From Mycolicibacter acidiphilus (GTDB lineage: Bacteria; Actinomycetota; Actinomycetes; Mycobacteriales; Mycobacteriaceae), in NCBI RefSeq assembly GCF_018455725.1, contig NZ_JAHCLR010000001.1, positions 1 to 64,000 on the forward strand: a stretch of DNA of 64,000 bases, given 5' to 3'. Below are positions 11,953-19,641 of this stretch, one piece after another. The stretch's first letter is position 1, and each line of letters opens with the position of its first letter. Below the pieces are notes generated by a model, which was not told the origin of the DNA, ran no database searches, and worked only from the letters and a program-made list of their open reading frames with translations. The position numbers and the translations under genes are program-made.

Positions 11953-12399
11953 CTACAGCGTCGGGCGCAGGGCCGGGACCACCGTCGCGGCCAGCGCCCG
12001 CAGTGTCGCCTTGAACATGTCGAGGAAGTCGAAGTAGTCCCGCCACAACGTGATCCGGCCCTGGTGGACCTCGAACACGCCGCACACCCAGAACTGCAGC
12101 CGCAGCGGGCCCACGGTGAGCGCGTCGGTCCGCTCGGTGAGCACCGCTGAACCGTCGCCGGCGATCCGGTGGATCTTGACCTGGAACGCCGCACGGCCCG
12201 CCATCTTGCGGAACACCCCGATGGTGGCGTTGCGCCCGCGGATCGTCGGCAGCCCGACGTTCTGATAGACGACGTCGTCGGCGAGGGCCGCGGCCGCGGT
12301 GTCGAGGTCCTCGTCGGCCAGCGCGTCCAAGAACACCTCCACGAGGCGAACGTTGTCTTCCGGGTCGATCGGAGTCGGCTGCACGCTCGGTTCGGTCAT
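11953..12399 (-). CDS. ephG: Limonene-1,2-epoxide hydrolase family protein EphG
   Basis: EphG is a small cytoplasmic epoxide hydrolase acting by one-step water attack; the M. tuberculosis enzyme accepts bulky lipid or sterol epoxides. The 148-residue protein has the SnoaL-like cone fold signature. The Arg-Asp pair is seen in LTERTDAL near residue 90 and the second Asp in LWRDYFD near 125, in line with the Asp-Arg-Asp triad of the family. The ATG at 12399 is the only start that gives the family length; a longer frame upstream is a shadow of the divergent glycosyltransferase. Confidence 0.88.
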   Translation of the reverse strand: MTEPSVQPTPIDPEDNVRLVEVFLDALADEDLDTAAAALADDVVYQNVGLPTIRGRNATIGVFRKMAGRAAFQVKIHRIAGDGSAVLTERTDALTVGPLRLQFWVCGVFEVHQGRITLWRDYFDFLDMFKATLRALAATVVPALRPTL

Positions 12400-12441
12400 G
12401 CCTGTCAGACTAGGCCCGCAGCGCTGTGGCACGGTAGGCCG

Positions 12442-13614
12442 ATGCGAGTGGTGGTGGTGGCCGGGCCGGATCCCGGTCACGCGTTCCCGGCGATCGCACT
12501 GTGCCGGCGGCTGGCCGCGGCCGGCGACACCGCGACACTGCTGACCGGTGTCGAGTGGCTGGCCACCGCGGCCGCCGCGGGTGTTGACGCGGCCGAACTG
12601 CTCGGCCTGGATCCCGAAGCCGGCGATGACGACTTCGATTCGGGCGCCAAGATCCACCGGCGGGCCGCGCGGATGGCGGTGCAGAACCTGGACCTGCTGC
12701 GCTCGCTGACGCCGGACCTGGTGGTCTCCGATGTGATCACGGTCTGCGGCGGGCTGGCCGCGGAGCTGCTGGGCGTGCCGTGGGTGGAGCTCAGCCCGCA
12801 TCCGCTGTACCTGCCGTCGAAGGGCCTGCCGCCGATCGGCAGTGGCCTGGCACCCGGCACCGGGGTGCGCGGCCGGCTGCGGGACACCGTGTTGCGGACG
12901 CTGACCGCGCGGTCGGTGCGGGCCGGGGATCGGCAGCGTGCGGTGGCTCGGTCCGGGATCGGGCTGCCGGTGCGCGACCCGGGGCCGGTTCGGCGGCTGA
13001 TCGCCACGCTGCCTGCGCTGGAGGTGCCGCGGCCGGACTGGCCGGCGGAGGCCGTCGTCGTCGGGCCGCTGCACTTCGAGCCCACCGACAGTGTGCTGGC
13101 GGTGCCGCCGGGTGCCGGCCCGGTGGTGGTGGTGGCGCCGTCCACGGCGTCGACCGGCATGGCGGGGCTGGCCGAGGTGGCGCTGCAGGCCCTGGTGCCC
13201 GGTGTCGGGCTGCCGGCCGGTGCGCGGGTGGTGGTGTCACGGCTGGGTGGGGCGGACCTGGATCTGCCGCCGTGGGCGGTGGCCGGGCTGGGGCGGCAGG
13301 ACGAACTGCTGGCACACGCCGATGTGCTGATCTGCGGCAGCGGACACGGGATCGTCGCCAAGGCGCTGCTGGCCGGGGTACCGCTGGTGGTGGTGCCCGG
13401 CGGCGGTGACCAGTGGGAGATCGCCAATCGTGTTGTGCGCCAAGGAAGCGGGGAGCTGGTGCGGCCGCTTTCCGTCGAAGCGCTGGCGGCCGCCGTGGGT
13501 GCGGTGTTGGGGTCGCCCGATTACCGGGCGGCCGCGCGCCGGGCGGCGGACGGTGCTGCGACGGTGGCGGATCCGGTGCGGGTGTGTCACGAGGCACTGG
13601 CCTGCGCTGGGTAG
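12442..13614 (+). CDS. Glycosyltransferase-like protein (Rv2739c-like)
   Basis: A 390-residue protein with a GT-B/UGT-like layout. The N-terminal Rossmann start VVVVAGPDPGHAFPAIALC resembles the MurG/UGT acceptor domain, and CGSGHGIVAKALLAGVPLVV near residue 295 resembles the C-terminal nucleotide-sugar site of macrolide-type glycosyltransferases. The segment VVVPGGGDQWEIANRV also fits that site. Substrate unknown. ATG start at 12442, 43 bp from the divergent ephG start. DUF3046 follows after nine bases. The corresponding M. tuberculosis gene is annotated only as an alanine-rich transferase. Confidence 0.75.
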   Translation: MRVVVVAGPDPGHAFPAIALCRRLAAAGDTATLLTGVEWLATAAAAGVDAAELLGLDPEAGDDDFDSGAKIHRRAARMAVQNLDLLRSLTPDLVVSDVITVCGGLAAELLGVPWVELSPHPLYLPSKGLPPIGSGLAPGTGVRGRLRDTVLRTLTARSVRAGDRQRAVARSGIGLPVRDPGPVRRLIATLPALEVPRPDWPAEAVVVGPLHFEPTDSVLAVPPGAGPVVVVAPSTASTGMAGLAEVALQALVPGVGLPAGARVVVSRLGGADLDLPPWAVAGLGRQDELLAHADVLICGSGHGIVAKALLAGVPLVVVPGGGDQWEIANRVVRQGSGELVRPLSVEALAAAVGAVLGSPDYRAAARRAADGAATVADPVRVCHEALACAG

Positions 13615-13623
13615 GTTGAATCG

Positions 13624-13818
13624 GTGCGGCTGACCGAATTCCATGAGCGGGTCGCGGGGCGCTTCGGGGCGGCCTACGGCGGGTCGGTGCTGGCTGATCA
13701 CGTGCTGGCCGCAGTCGGCGGGCGCACGGCCGCGCAGGCCATCGAGGACGGCGTCGAACCCCGGGATGTGTGGTGGGCGCTGTGCGCGGACTTCGACGTG
13801 CCGCGTGATCAGTGGTGA
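13624..13818 (+). CDS. DUF3046 small protein (Rv2738c-like)
   Basis: A 64-residue actinobacterial protein of unknown function, recognised by its start (VRLTEFHERV) and end (PRDVWWALCADFDVP). It is placed between the glycosyltransferase and recA, as in M. tuberculosis. GTG start. Its last ten bases overlap the end of the convergent TetR gene. In M. tuberculosis it is next to recA; here a TetR/oxygenase pair separates them. Confidence 0.85.
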   Translation: MRLTEFHERVAGRFGAAYGGSVLADHVLAAVGGRTAAQAIEDGVEPRDVWWALCADFDVPRDQW

Positions 13819-14465
13819 GGACTCGGGCCGAGGATGCTGCGGACCACCGCGGTGCTCAGGTCGGCGCAGACTGCGGCCAGGTCGGCGATGCTCTCCTGCG
13901 GGTCGGCCAACCAGGCTTCGATGACCTGGTTGGCGCCGCCGACCAGGAACAGCGCGCCGCGGCGTAGCGCCGCGGGTGCCGGGGTCTCGCCGTCGAGCAC
14001 GGCGGGGGAGAGCGCCACGATCAGCTCGGTGATCATGTCGAGCACGCCGGCGCGGTGCTCGCTCAGCCCGGGCACCCCGGACAGGTCGCTGGTGGCGATG
14101 CGGTGGATGTGCGGGTCCGCCACCACGAGTTCGAGGAACGCGGTCAGCGCCGACCGGAGTTTGTCGGTGAGCGTGCCCGGGTCGCCGGTGCCCGCGGCCA
14201 CCAGGGCTGCCAGCAGTTCGTCGCGGACGTCGTCGGAGACCGCGAAGATCAGCGCGTCGCGGTTGGGGAACTGCTCGTAGAAGTAGCGGGGGATCAGTCC
14301 GGCCGCGCCGCACACGCCGCGGACGGTCACCTCACCGATCCCAGACTCGCCCCACAGCCGTCGTCCGGCGGCCAGCAGACGTGCCCGGCGCTCGGCGCGC
14401 CGGTCGACGGCGCTGATCCCGCCGTAGTCACGCACCACTTCCGCGCGTTTCATTGACATCACCAT
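13809..14465 (-). CDS. TetR-family repressor
   Basis: A 218-residue regulator. The helix-turn-helix is at about residues 40-70 (GEVTVRGVCGAAGLIPRYFY, with a typical YFYEQF recognition end); a helical ligand domain follows. The likely target is the divergent DUF2236 gene, because a perfect inverted repeat sits in the 60-bp gap between them. Several Met codons cluster at the start (M-V-M-S-M), so the true start could be up to four codons later. No ribosome-binding site precedes any of them and the message may be leaderless. Confidence 0.85.
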   Translation of the reverse strand: MVMSMKRAEVVRDYGGISAVDRRAERRARLLAAGRRLWGESGIGEVTVRGVCGAAGLIPRYFYEQFPNRDALIFAVSDDVRDELLAALVAAGTGDPGTLTDKLRSALTAFLELVVADPHIHRIATSDLSGVPGLSEHRAGVLDMITELIVALSPAVLDGETPAPAALRRGALFLVGGANQVIEAWLADPQESIADLAAVCADLSTAVVRSILGPSPHH

Positions 14466-14476
14466 ACCCGCGCCCT

Positions 14477-14506
14477 ACATTCGGAACACGATTGTTATCC
14501 GAATGT
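14477..14506. promoter_or_regulatory. TetR operator candidate
   Basis: A perfect nine-base inverted repeat, ACATTCGGA (14477-14485) and TCCGAATGT (14498-14506), spaced by 12 bases, with an inner AACA/TGTT repeat. It lies 12 bp before the TetR start and 20 bp before the DUF2236 start. The location, length and symmetry are what is expected for an operator of the adjacent repressor controlling both genes. Confidence 0.75.
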
Positions 14507-14525
14507 CGTCGCGGAGGTCGCCCCG

Positions 14526-15743
14526 ATGAGCACGCCCATCCCCACCCGTCATCCGGATTCGTTCGGGTCGGTCCCGGCCACGGTCCGGTTGCTGGCCGGG
14601 GCGCTGGCGATCGCCAAACCGGACCCGCAGCGCTGGCACGAGATCGGCGAGGGCCTGACCGTCGGCGACGAGCCGATGCGCCGACTGGTCGAGTGGATGT
14701 CGGCGACCGGGACCAAGCAGACCCGGCCGATCTTCGACCGAATCGTCGCCGAGGGGCTGGCGGCCGCCCCGGACGCGCCCGAACCGCTGCGCGAGTTCTT
14801 CGCCGCGGTCGAGCCGATCCCGGCCTGGGTGGACATGGCCAAGGTGCGCCGCGGACAGCGCGCCCTGGTCCGCGGCGGCGCCGACGGCACCTACATCGCC
14901 CGCGACGTGTCGTTCCTCGGCGGCTACCAGTTCGCGTCGTTCAACAAGACCCTGCTGCGCACCGGTGTGCTGGAGAAAGGCTCCAACAAGCGGTTCGCCG
15001 AGACCCTGCAGTGGGCGATGGACGTCACTTCCGAAGGCGGTCTGGACCCGCTCGGGGCCGGCTATCAGGCCACCATCCGGGTGCGGCTGATCCACGAGTA
15101 CGTGCGACGGCATGTGGCGGCGCTGCCGGACTGGCGCGGCGACGAGTGGGGGCTGCCGGTCAACCAGACCGACATGGCGGCGACACTGGTGGGGGCGCTG
15201 ATCGCCCCGCCGTCGGCCGCGATGGGGATGGGGATCCTGCTGTCGCCCGGCGAGTTGGACGCGATCGCGCACCTGACCCGCTACGTCGGCTGGCTGATGG
15301 GCATTCACGACGAATGGCTGCCGCGCAGCTTCCGCGACGCCGTCCGCATCCTGTACCACACCCTGGGGGCGCTGTCGGAACCCGACGAGACCACCCGGCA
15401 GCTGGCGGTCCCGATGGCCGACGACCCGATGGAGTGGCACTACCGCGCCATGACCCGCCTGCGCCGCCGGATCGCGCGGGCGCAGCACCTGTCGGTGACC
15501 AGCGGATTCCTGGGACCCTGGACGATGCGCAAGCTGGGCCTGCCAGCCTATGTGCCGCCGTGGTACCAACTGCTGCGGATGCCGGTCAACCTGGTGCGCA
15601 GCGCCGCCGCCCTCACACTGCCAGGTGGGGCGGCCCGCGCGGCGGTCCGCGGGCGACGCGAACAGGAGGTGTTCATGCGAACCATGATGGGCGGCGACGA
15701 CACCACGATCGGCGCGTCGGCGCGGGTGCTGCGGGTGGCCTAG
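14526..15743 (+). CDS. DUF2236 (mpaB / rubber-oxygenase type) protein
   Basis: A 405-residue member of DUF2236, a family of heme b oxygenases that includes latex-clearing protein and fungal MpaB. It has the all-helical layout, with VRLIHEYVRRHV near residue 184 (candidate heme His) and the later NQTDMAATLVG segment near 211. The LMGIHDEWLPRSF stretch near 257 also fits the family. The substrate in mycobacteria is not established. ATG start with GGAGG upstream. Divergent from a TetR gene with a shared operator, so probably induced by a small hydrophobic compound. I do not recall this pair between Rv2738c and recA in M. tuberculosis. Confidence 0.8.
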   Translation: MSTPIPTRHPDSFGSVPATVRLLAGALAIAKPDPQRWHEIGEGLTVGDEPMRRLVEWMSATGTKQTRPIFDRIVAEGLAAAPDAPEPLREFFAAVEPIPAWVDMAKVRRGQRALVRGGADGTYIARDVSFLGGYQFASFNKTLLRTGVLEKGSNKRFAETLQWAMDVTSEGGLDPLGAGYQATIRVRLIHEYVRRHVAALPDWRGDEWGLPVNQTDMAATLVGALIAPPSAAMGMGILLSPGELDAIAHLTRYVGWLMGIHDEWLPRSFRDAVRILYHTLGALSEPDETTRQLAVPMADDPMEWHYRAMTRLRRRIARAQHLSVTSGFLGPWTMRKLGLPAYVPPWYQLLRMPVNLVRSAAALTLPGGAARAAVRGRREQEVFMRTMMGGDDTTIGASARVLRVA

Positions 15744-15843
15744 CGGGGATCGCGAGCGCGGCGGAGCCGGGCGCGGCGGGTCGCCACCATGTGTACAGCG
15801 GACGTCGTGGTGCTCGGGCGACACACCGCGTGTCGCACTTGAT

Positions 15844-15859
15844 TCGAACACGCGTTCGC
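15844..15859 (+). promoter_or_regulatory. LexA (SOS) box of recA
   Basis: TCGAAC-ACGC-GTTCGC matches the mycobacterial SOS consensus TCGAAC-N4-GTTCGA with one mismatch at the last base. It is about 105 bp upstream of the recA ATG. Confidence 0.85.
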
Positions 15860-15883
15860 CTACTGTGGATGGAGTTCGGCGGG

Positions 15884-15906
15884 TTGTCGGACCTTGTCGC
15901 TAACGT
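15884..15906 (+). promoter_or_regulatory. PafBC-type (RecA-NDp) promoter of recA
   Basis: TTGTCGGAC, eight bases, then TAACGT fits the LexA-independent DNA-damage promoter motif (tTGTCRgtg-N8-TAnnnT). It lies 25 bp downstream of the SOS box and 57 bp before the recA start. Two damage promoters in this arrangement are known for M. tuberculosis recA. Confidence 0.75.
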
Positions 15907-15962
15907 CACCGCCAATCGACCGGGAACCGGTCAACCGAACACCGAACCACAGGAGAGGCATC

Positions 15963-18104
15963 ATGGCACAAGCCCCTGATCGCGAGAAGGCACTCGAACT
16001 GGCGATGGCCCAGATCGACAAGAGTTTCGGCAAAGGCTCGGTGATGCGCCTCGGTGACGAGGTACGCCAACCGATCTCGGTCATCCCGACCGGCTCCATC
16101 GCCCTGGACGTGGCGCTGGGCATCGGCGGCCTGCCGCGTGGCCGGGTCGTCGAGATCTACGGCCCGGAATCCTCGGGTAAGACCACGGTGGCCCTGCACG
16201 CGGTGGCCAACGCCCAGGCGGCCGGCGGGATCGCGGCGTTCATCGACGCCGAGCACGCCCTGGACCCCGACTACGCCAAGAAACTCGGCGTGGACACCGA
16301 CGCGCTGCTGGTCTCCCAGCCCGACACCGGTGAGCAGGCACTGGAGATCGCCGACATGCTGGTGCGCTCCGGGGCGCTGGACATCCTGGTCATCGACTCG
16401 GTGGCCGCCCTGGTGCCGCGCGCCGAGATCGAGGGCGAGATGGGCGACAGTCACGTCGGCCTGCAGGCCCGGCTGATGAGCCAGGCGCTGCGCAAGATGA
16501 CCGGTGCGCTGAACAACTCCGGCACCACCGCGATCTTCATCAACCAGCTGCGGGAAAAAATCGGAGTGATGTTCGGGTGCTTCAACTACAGCACCCGGGT
16601 GACGCTGGCCGACGGCAGCACCGAGAAGATCGGCAAGATCGTCAACAACAAGATGGACGTCGAGGTACTGTCCTACGACCCCGTCACCGATCGAGTTGAG
16701 CCGCGCAAGATCGTGAACTGGTTCGACAACGGGCCCGCCGAGCGGTTCCTGCAGTTCACCGTCGAGAAGTCCGGCGGCAACGGCAAATCCCAGTTCGCCG
16801 CCACCCCCAACCACCTCATCCGCACCCCGGGCGGCTGGACCGAGGCCGGCGAGATCATCGCCGGTGACCGGGTGATGGCCGCCGAGCCGCAGCTGCTCAG
16901 CGACCAGCAGTTCCAGGTGGTGCTCGGGTCGCTGATGGGCGACGGAAACCTCTCGCCGAATCGCCACGACCGCAACGGGGTTCGCTTCCGGCTGGGGCAC
17001 GGTGCCAAGCAGGTGGACTACCTGCAGTGGAAGACCGCGCTGCTCGGCAACATCGGGCACTTGACCCGGGAGAACGCCAGGGGCGCGCACTTCGCCGACT
17101 TCACCCCGCTGCCGGAGCTCGCCGAACTGCAGCGCGCGGTGTACCTCGGGGGCGGCAAGAAGTTCTTCTCGGAGGACTACCTCAAGGCGCTCACTCCGCT
17201 GGCACTGGCGGTCTGGTACATGGACGACGGCTCATTCACCGTGCGCTCCAAGGGATTGCAGGAACGTACCGCCGGTGGCAGTGGGCGGATCGAGATCTGC
17301 GTCGAGGCGATGAGCGAGACGACCCGGCCCCGGCTGCGCGACTACCTGCGCGACACGCACGGTCTGGATGTGCGGCTTCGGTCAGCAGGTGCGGCCGGCA
17401 AGGCGGTGCTGGTCTTCTCCACGGCCGCGTCGGCGCAGTTTCAGGAATTGGTGGCGCCGTACATGGCCCCGTCGATGGAGTACAAGCTGCTGCCCCGACT
17501 GCGCGGCCAGGGATCGGTCACCCCGCAGTTCGCCGAGCCCACCGAGCGGCTGGTGCCGGCCCGAGTGCTCGACGTGCACGTCAAGCCACCGACCAAGTCG
17601 ATGCACCGCTTCGACATCGAGGTGGAGGGCAACCACAACTACTTCGTCGACGGTGTGATGGTGCACAACTCGCCCGAAACGACCACCGGTGGAAAGGCTT
17701 TGAAGTTCTACGCATCCGTGCGCCTGGACGTGCGGCGGATCGAGACGCTCAAGGACGGCGCCGACGCGGTGGGCAACCGCACCCGCGTGAAGGTGGTCAA
17801 GAACAAGGTCAGCCCGCCGTTCAAGCAGGCCGAGTTCGACATCCTCTACGGCCGGGGCATCAGCCGTGAGGGGTCGCTGATCGACATGGGCGTGGACCAG
17901 GGCTTCATCCGCAAGTCCGGTTCGTGGTTCACCTACGACGGTGAGCAGCTGGGGCAGGGTAAGGAGAACGCCCGCAACTACCTGCTGACCAACCCCGATG
18001 TGGCCAACGAGATCGAGAAGAGGATTAAGGAGAAGCTGGGGGTCGGTGCGGTGCTGACCGACGAGGGTTCCGATGACGTTCTGCCCGCTCCCGTCGACTT
18101 CTGA
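15963..18104 (+). CDS. recA: RecA recombinase precursor containing an intein
   Basis: RecA forms the strand-exchange filament and triggers LexA self-cleavage. The 713-residue precursor consists of RecA residues 1-205, a 364-residue intein, and the remaining 144 RecA residues, giving a spliced protein of 349. Walker A is GPESSGKT at 67-74 and the Walker B region is [12 protein letters not shown]. Splicing joins GVMFG to SPETTTGG, restoring the unbroken L2/nucleotide region. ATG at 15963 after an AGGAGAGG ribosome-binding site. Upstream are an SOS box and a PafBC promoter. recX starts inside the 3' end (32-base overlap). Confidence 0.97.
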   Translation: MAQAPDREKALELAMAQIDKSFGKGSVMRLGDEVRQPISVIPTGSIALDVALGIGGLPRGRVVEIYGPESSGKTTVALHAVANAQAAGGIAAFIDAEHALDPDYAKKLGVDTDALLVSQPDTGEQALEIADMLVRSGALDILVIDSVAALVPRAEIEGEMGDSHVGLQARLMSQALRKMTGALNNSGTTAIFINQLREKIGVMFGCFNYSTRVTLADGSTEKIGKIVNNKMDVEVLSYDPVTDRVEPRKIVNWFDNGPAERFLQFTVEKSGGNGKSQFAATPNHLIRTPGGWTEAGEIIAGDRVMAAEPQLLSDQQFQVVLGSLMGDGNLSPNRHDRNGVRFRLGHGAKQVDYLQWKTALLGNIGHLTRENARGAHFADFTPLPELAELQRAVYLGGGKKFFSEDYLKALTPLALAVWYMDDGSFTVRSKGLQERTAGGSGRIEICVEAMSETTRPRLRDYLRDTHGLDVRLRSAGAAGKAVLVFSTAASAQFQELVAPYMAPSMEYKLLPRLRGQGSVTPQFAEPTERLVPARVLDVHVKPPTKSMHRFDIEVEGNHNYFVDGVMVHNSPETTTGGKALKFYASVRLDVRRIETLKDGADAVGNRTRVKVVKNKVSPPFKQAEFDILYGRGISREGSLIDMGVDQGFIRKSGSWFTYDGEQLGQGKENARNYLLTNPDVANEIEKRIKEKLGVGAVLTDEGSDDVLPAPVDF
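16578..17669 (+). mobile_element. RecA intein, M. leprae-type insertion site, with LAGLIDADG homing domain
   Basis: The intein runs from Cys1 ([14 protein letters not shown]) to the C-terminal His-Asn (VDGVMVHN), with Ser as the first downstream extein residue. Splicing block B is visible as TPNHLIRT. Two LAGLIDADG-type motifs, LGSLMGDGN near intein residue 117 and [10 protein letters not shown] near residue 215, indicate a full homing endonuclease with both acidic residues. The site (after RecA residue 205) and the sequence match what I recall of the M. leprae RecA intein (365 residues). The M. tuberculosis RecA intein sits at a different site, just before [10 protein letters not shown], and that site is uninterrupted here. 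All four splicing residues are present, so splicing is probably functional. Confidence 0.95.
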
Positions 18105-18609
18105 GTCCGTCGAGGCTGATCCGGCCAAGCGTGAGGAGCAGGCGAAGACGGTGTGTCTTCGCCTGCTCACCGCGCGGGCCCGCACCCGGGCCGAACTGGC
18201 CGAACAGCTGACCAAGCGCGGGTACCCCGACGACGTCAGCGAGCGGGTGCTGAACCGGCTGACGACCGCCGGGCTGATCGACGACGCCGACTTCGCCGAG
18301 CAGTGGGTGCGATCCCGGCACGAATACGCCGGCAAGGGCCGCAAGGTGCTGGCCGCCGAACTGCGGACCAAAGGCGTCGCTGACGACGTGATCGCCGAGG
18401 CGCTCGCCGACCTGGATTCCGACGCCGAGCGCGACCGGGCCGAACAGCTGGTGCACGCCAAACTGCGCCGCGAATCCCTCGGTGAGGACGACGTGAAGGT
18501 CACCCGGCGGCTGGTGGCGATGCTGGCCCGCCGCGGCTACAACCCGTCGATGGCCTACGAGGTGGTCCGCGACGGGATTGCCGGCGAGCGAGAGCGGCGG
18601 CAGGTGTGA
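18073..18609 (+). CDS. recX: RecA regulator RecX
   Basis: RecX caps RecA filaments and limits recombinase and LexA co-protease activity. The 178-residue protein has three-helix repeats: [18 protein letters not shown], then [13 protein letters not shown] and [11 protein letters not shown]. The ATG at 18073 lies within the recA coding sequence, giving a 32-base overlap, and opens with [11 protein letters not shown], similar to the M. tuberculosis start. Co-transcription with recA is expected. A long imperfect inverted repeat follows the stop. Confidence 0.93.
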   Translation: MTFCPLPSTSESVEADPAKREEQAKTVCLRLLTARARTRAELAEQLTKRGYPDDVSERVLNRLTTAGLIDDADFAEQWVRSRHEYAGKGRKVLAAELRTKGVADDVIAEALADLDSDAERDRAEQLVHAKLRRESLGEDDVKVTRRLVAMLARRGYNPSMAYEVVRDGIAGERERRQV

Positions 18610-18637
18610 AGCGGTTGAGCGCGCATCCACCCGTGAC

Positions 18638-18692
18638 CGGATCGCAGCGACGTTGGTTCGCCGCCCGCACTGCGAATCGTCGCTGTGATCCG
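18638..18692. terminator. Inverted repeat after recX
   Basis: The arms at 18638-18652 and 18678-18692 pair over 15 bases with one mismatch around a 25-base loop. No T-run follows, which is common for mycobacterial terminators. It could end the recA-recX message, but its place 69 bp before the antitoxin start also allows an operator role. Confidence 0.4.
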
Positions 18693-18760
18693 ACGTGGGA
18701 TCTATTCTGTGAAGTAATGTGTGATGTGACTGGATTTCGAGCGGGAAAGAGGTGTATCCG

Positions 18761-19153
18761 ATGACGATCACTTCGCCGAGGCCTGACCTGGCCGCCTACC
18801 GTGATGCTCTGACGATGACCAGTGCGGAGCTCGTCGGCGCTCTCCGCGACCTGCTCGGAGCCAAGTTGGTCGCCTACCTTGGCGGCGTCAAGGAGACTCG
18901 TGCGGTCCGTCAGTGGGCGGAGGGCGCCCGCACTGTTGGTAAGCCTGCTGACCTGGAACGGCTGCGCTTGGCATATCGGGCGGCGCGAATCATCGCAGAG
19001 CGTGACTCCGCACAAGTCGCGCAGGCATGGTTTCAGGGGCTCAATCCGAGCCTGGATGACCAGTCGCCGGCCCGTGTGCTGCGCAACGGCGATTTGGAGG
19101 CCGATGGTGCGCGCGTCATCGCCGCCGCCCGACAGTTCGCCGCCATCGGGTAA
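18761..19153 (+). CDS. MbcA/ParS-type antitoxin (Xre + DUF2384)
   Basis: A 130-residue protein with an Xre-like N-terminal region (residues about 10-60; the TRAVRQWAEG part resembles the recognition helix) and a DUF2384 toxin-binding C-terminus (AWFQGLNPSLDDQSPARVL near residue 90). In MbcTA and other RES/Xre pairs the antitoxin covers the NAD-cleaving toxin. The ATG at 18761 is chosen because AAAGAGG lies eight bases before it; a GTG nine bases upstream overlaps that site. The toxin starts directly after the stop. The gene looks intact although its toxin is truncated. Confidence 0.82.
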   Translation: MTITSPRPDLAAYRDALTMTSAELVGALRDLLGAKLVAYLGGVKETRAVRQWAEGARTVGKPADLERLRLAYRAARIIAERDSAQVAQAWFQGLNPSLDDQSPARVLRNGDLEADGARVIAAARQFAAIG

Positions 19154-19388
19154 ATGAACGCGTTTGCCCTGATCCAGACTGCGTCAGGGCCGCTGCGGTA
19201 CCACCACATTTCTGATACCGGGGTTTATAGGGTCGGCTACCCGGTCGGTCCGTGGAGTTGGACGCCGTGGGAATACGCCGATCACGGCCGATTCGACGGT
19301 CGCTGGGATGACCCCGACGGTATCTGGCGCACGTTGTACGTCGGGTCGTCGGCACTGGTCTGCTATCTCGAGGTGCTGGCCCGGGAGC
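19154..19388 (+). pseudogene. RES-domain toxin, 3' half deleted
   Basis: The reading frame starts one base after the antitoxin stop. The first 78 residues look like a RES-domain NAD phosphorylase or hydrolase (MbcT-like): VYRVGYP near residue 24, GRFDGRWDDPDG near 45, and LYVGSSALVCYLEVLARE near 61-78. RES proteins are usually 150-230 residues with a C-terminal half that completes the active site. Here the similarity stops near 19388. The frame stays open to 19645 but reads the antisense of the helicase fragment on the other strand. The toxin is almost certainly inactive. Confidence 0.8.
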
Positions 19389-19623
19389 CGTCGGCGGTGA
19401 CGCGGACCTTCGTCGGGTCGACCTCGGTGACGGTGTCGATGGCGGTGCAGAACGTGGCGGCGGTGTCGCGTACCAACTCTGACAGCCGGAGCACGTGTAC
19501 GAAGAACCCGTCGGTGGCTTCCTCGACCGCGGTGACCAGCCATTCGGCGTCGCGGACCAGCACCACCGAGCCGGGGGCGGCGGTGAACTCGGCGGTTCGC
19601 GGCTTGTTTGCCATCAGGGTCAC
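19363..19623 (-). pseudogene. N-terminal fragment of an SNF2-type helicase (DrmD-like)
   Basis: Eighty-six codons. The first 80 residues resemble the N-terminus of large SNF2/DEAD helicases of the DISARM DrmD type: APGSVVLVRDAEWLV near residue 16, LSELVRDTAATF near 48, then VDPTKVRVTADGS. Such proteins normally exceed 900 residues. After about 19384 the sequence becomes the antisense of the RES toxin fragment and the frame closes. The start (ATG at 19623, or ATG at 19614) is 18 bases after the stop of the upstream gene. The helicase assignment rests on the N-terminal motif only, since all motor motifs are missing. Confidence 0.6.
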
Positions 19624-19641
19624 AGCTACTCCGGTCGGGGG

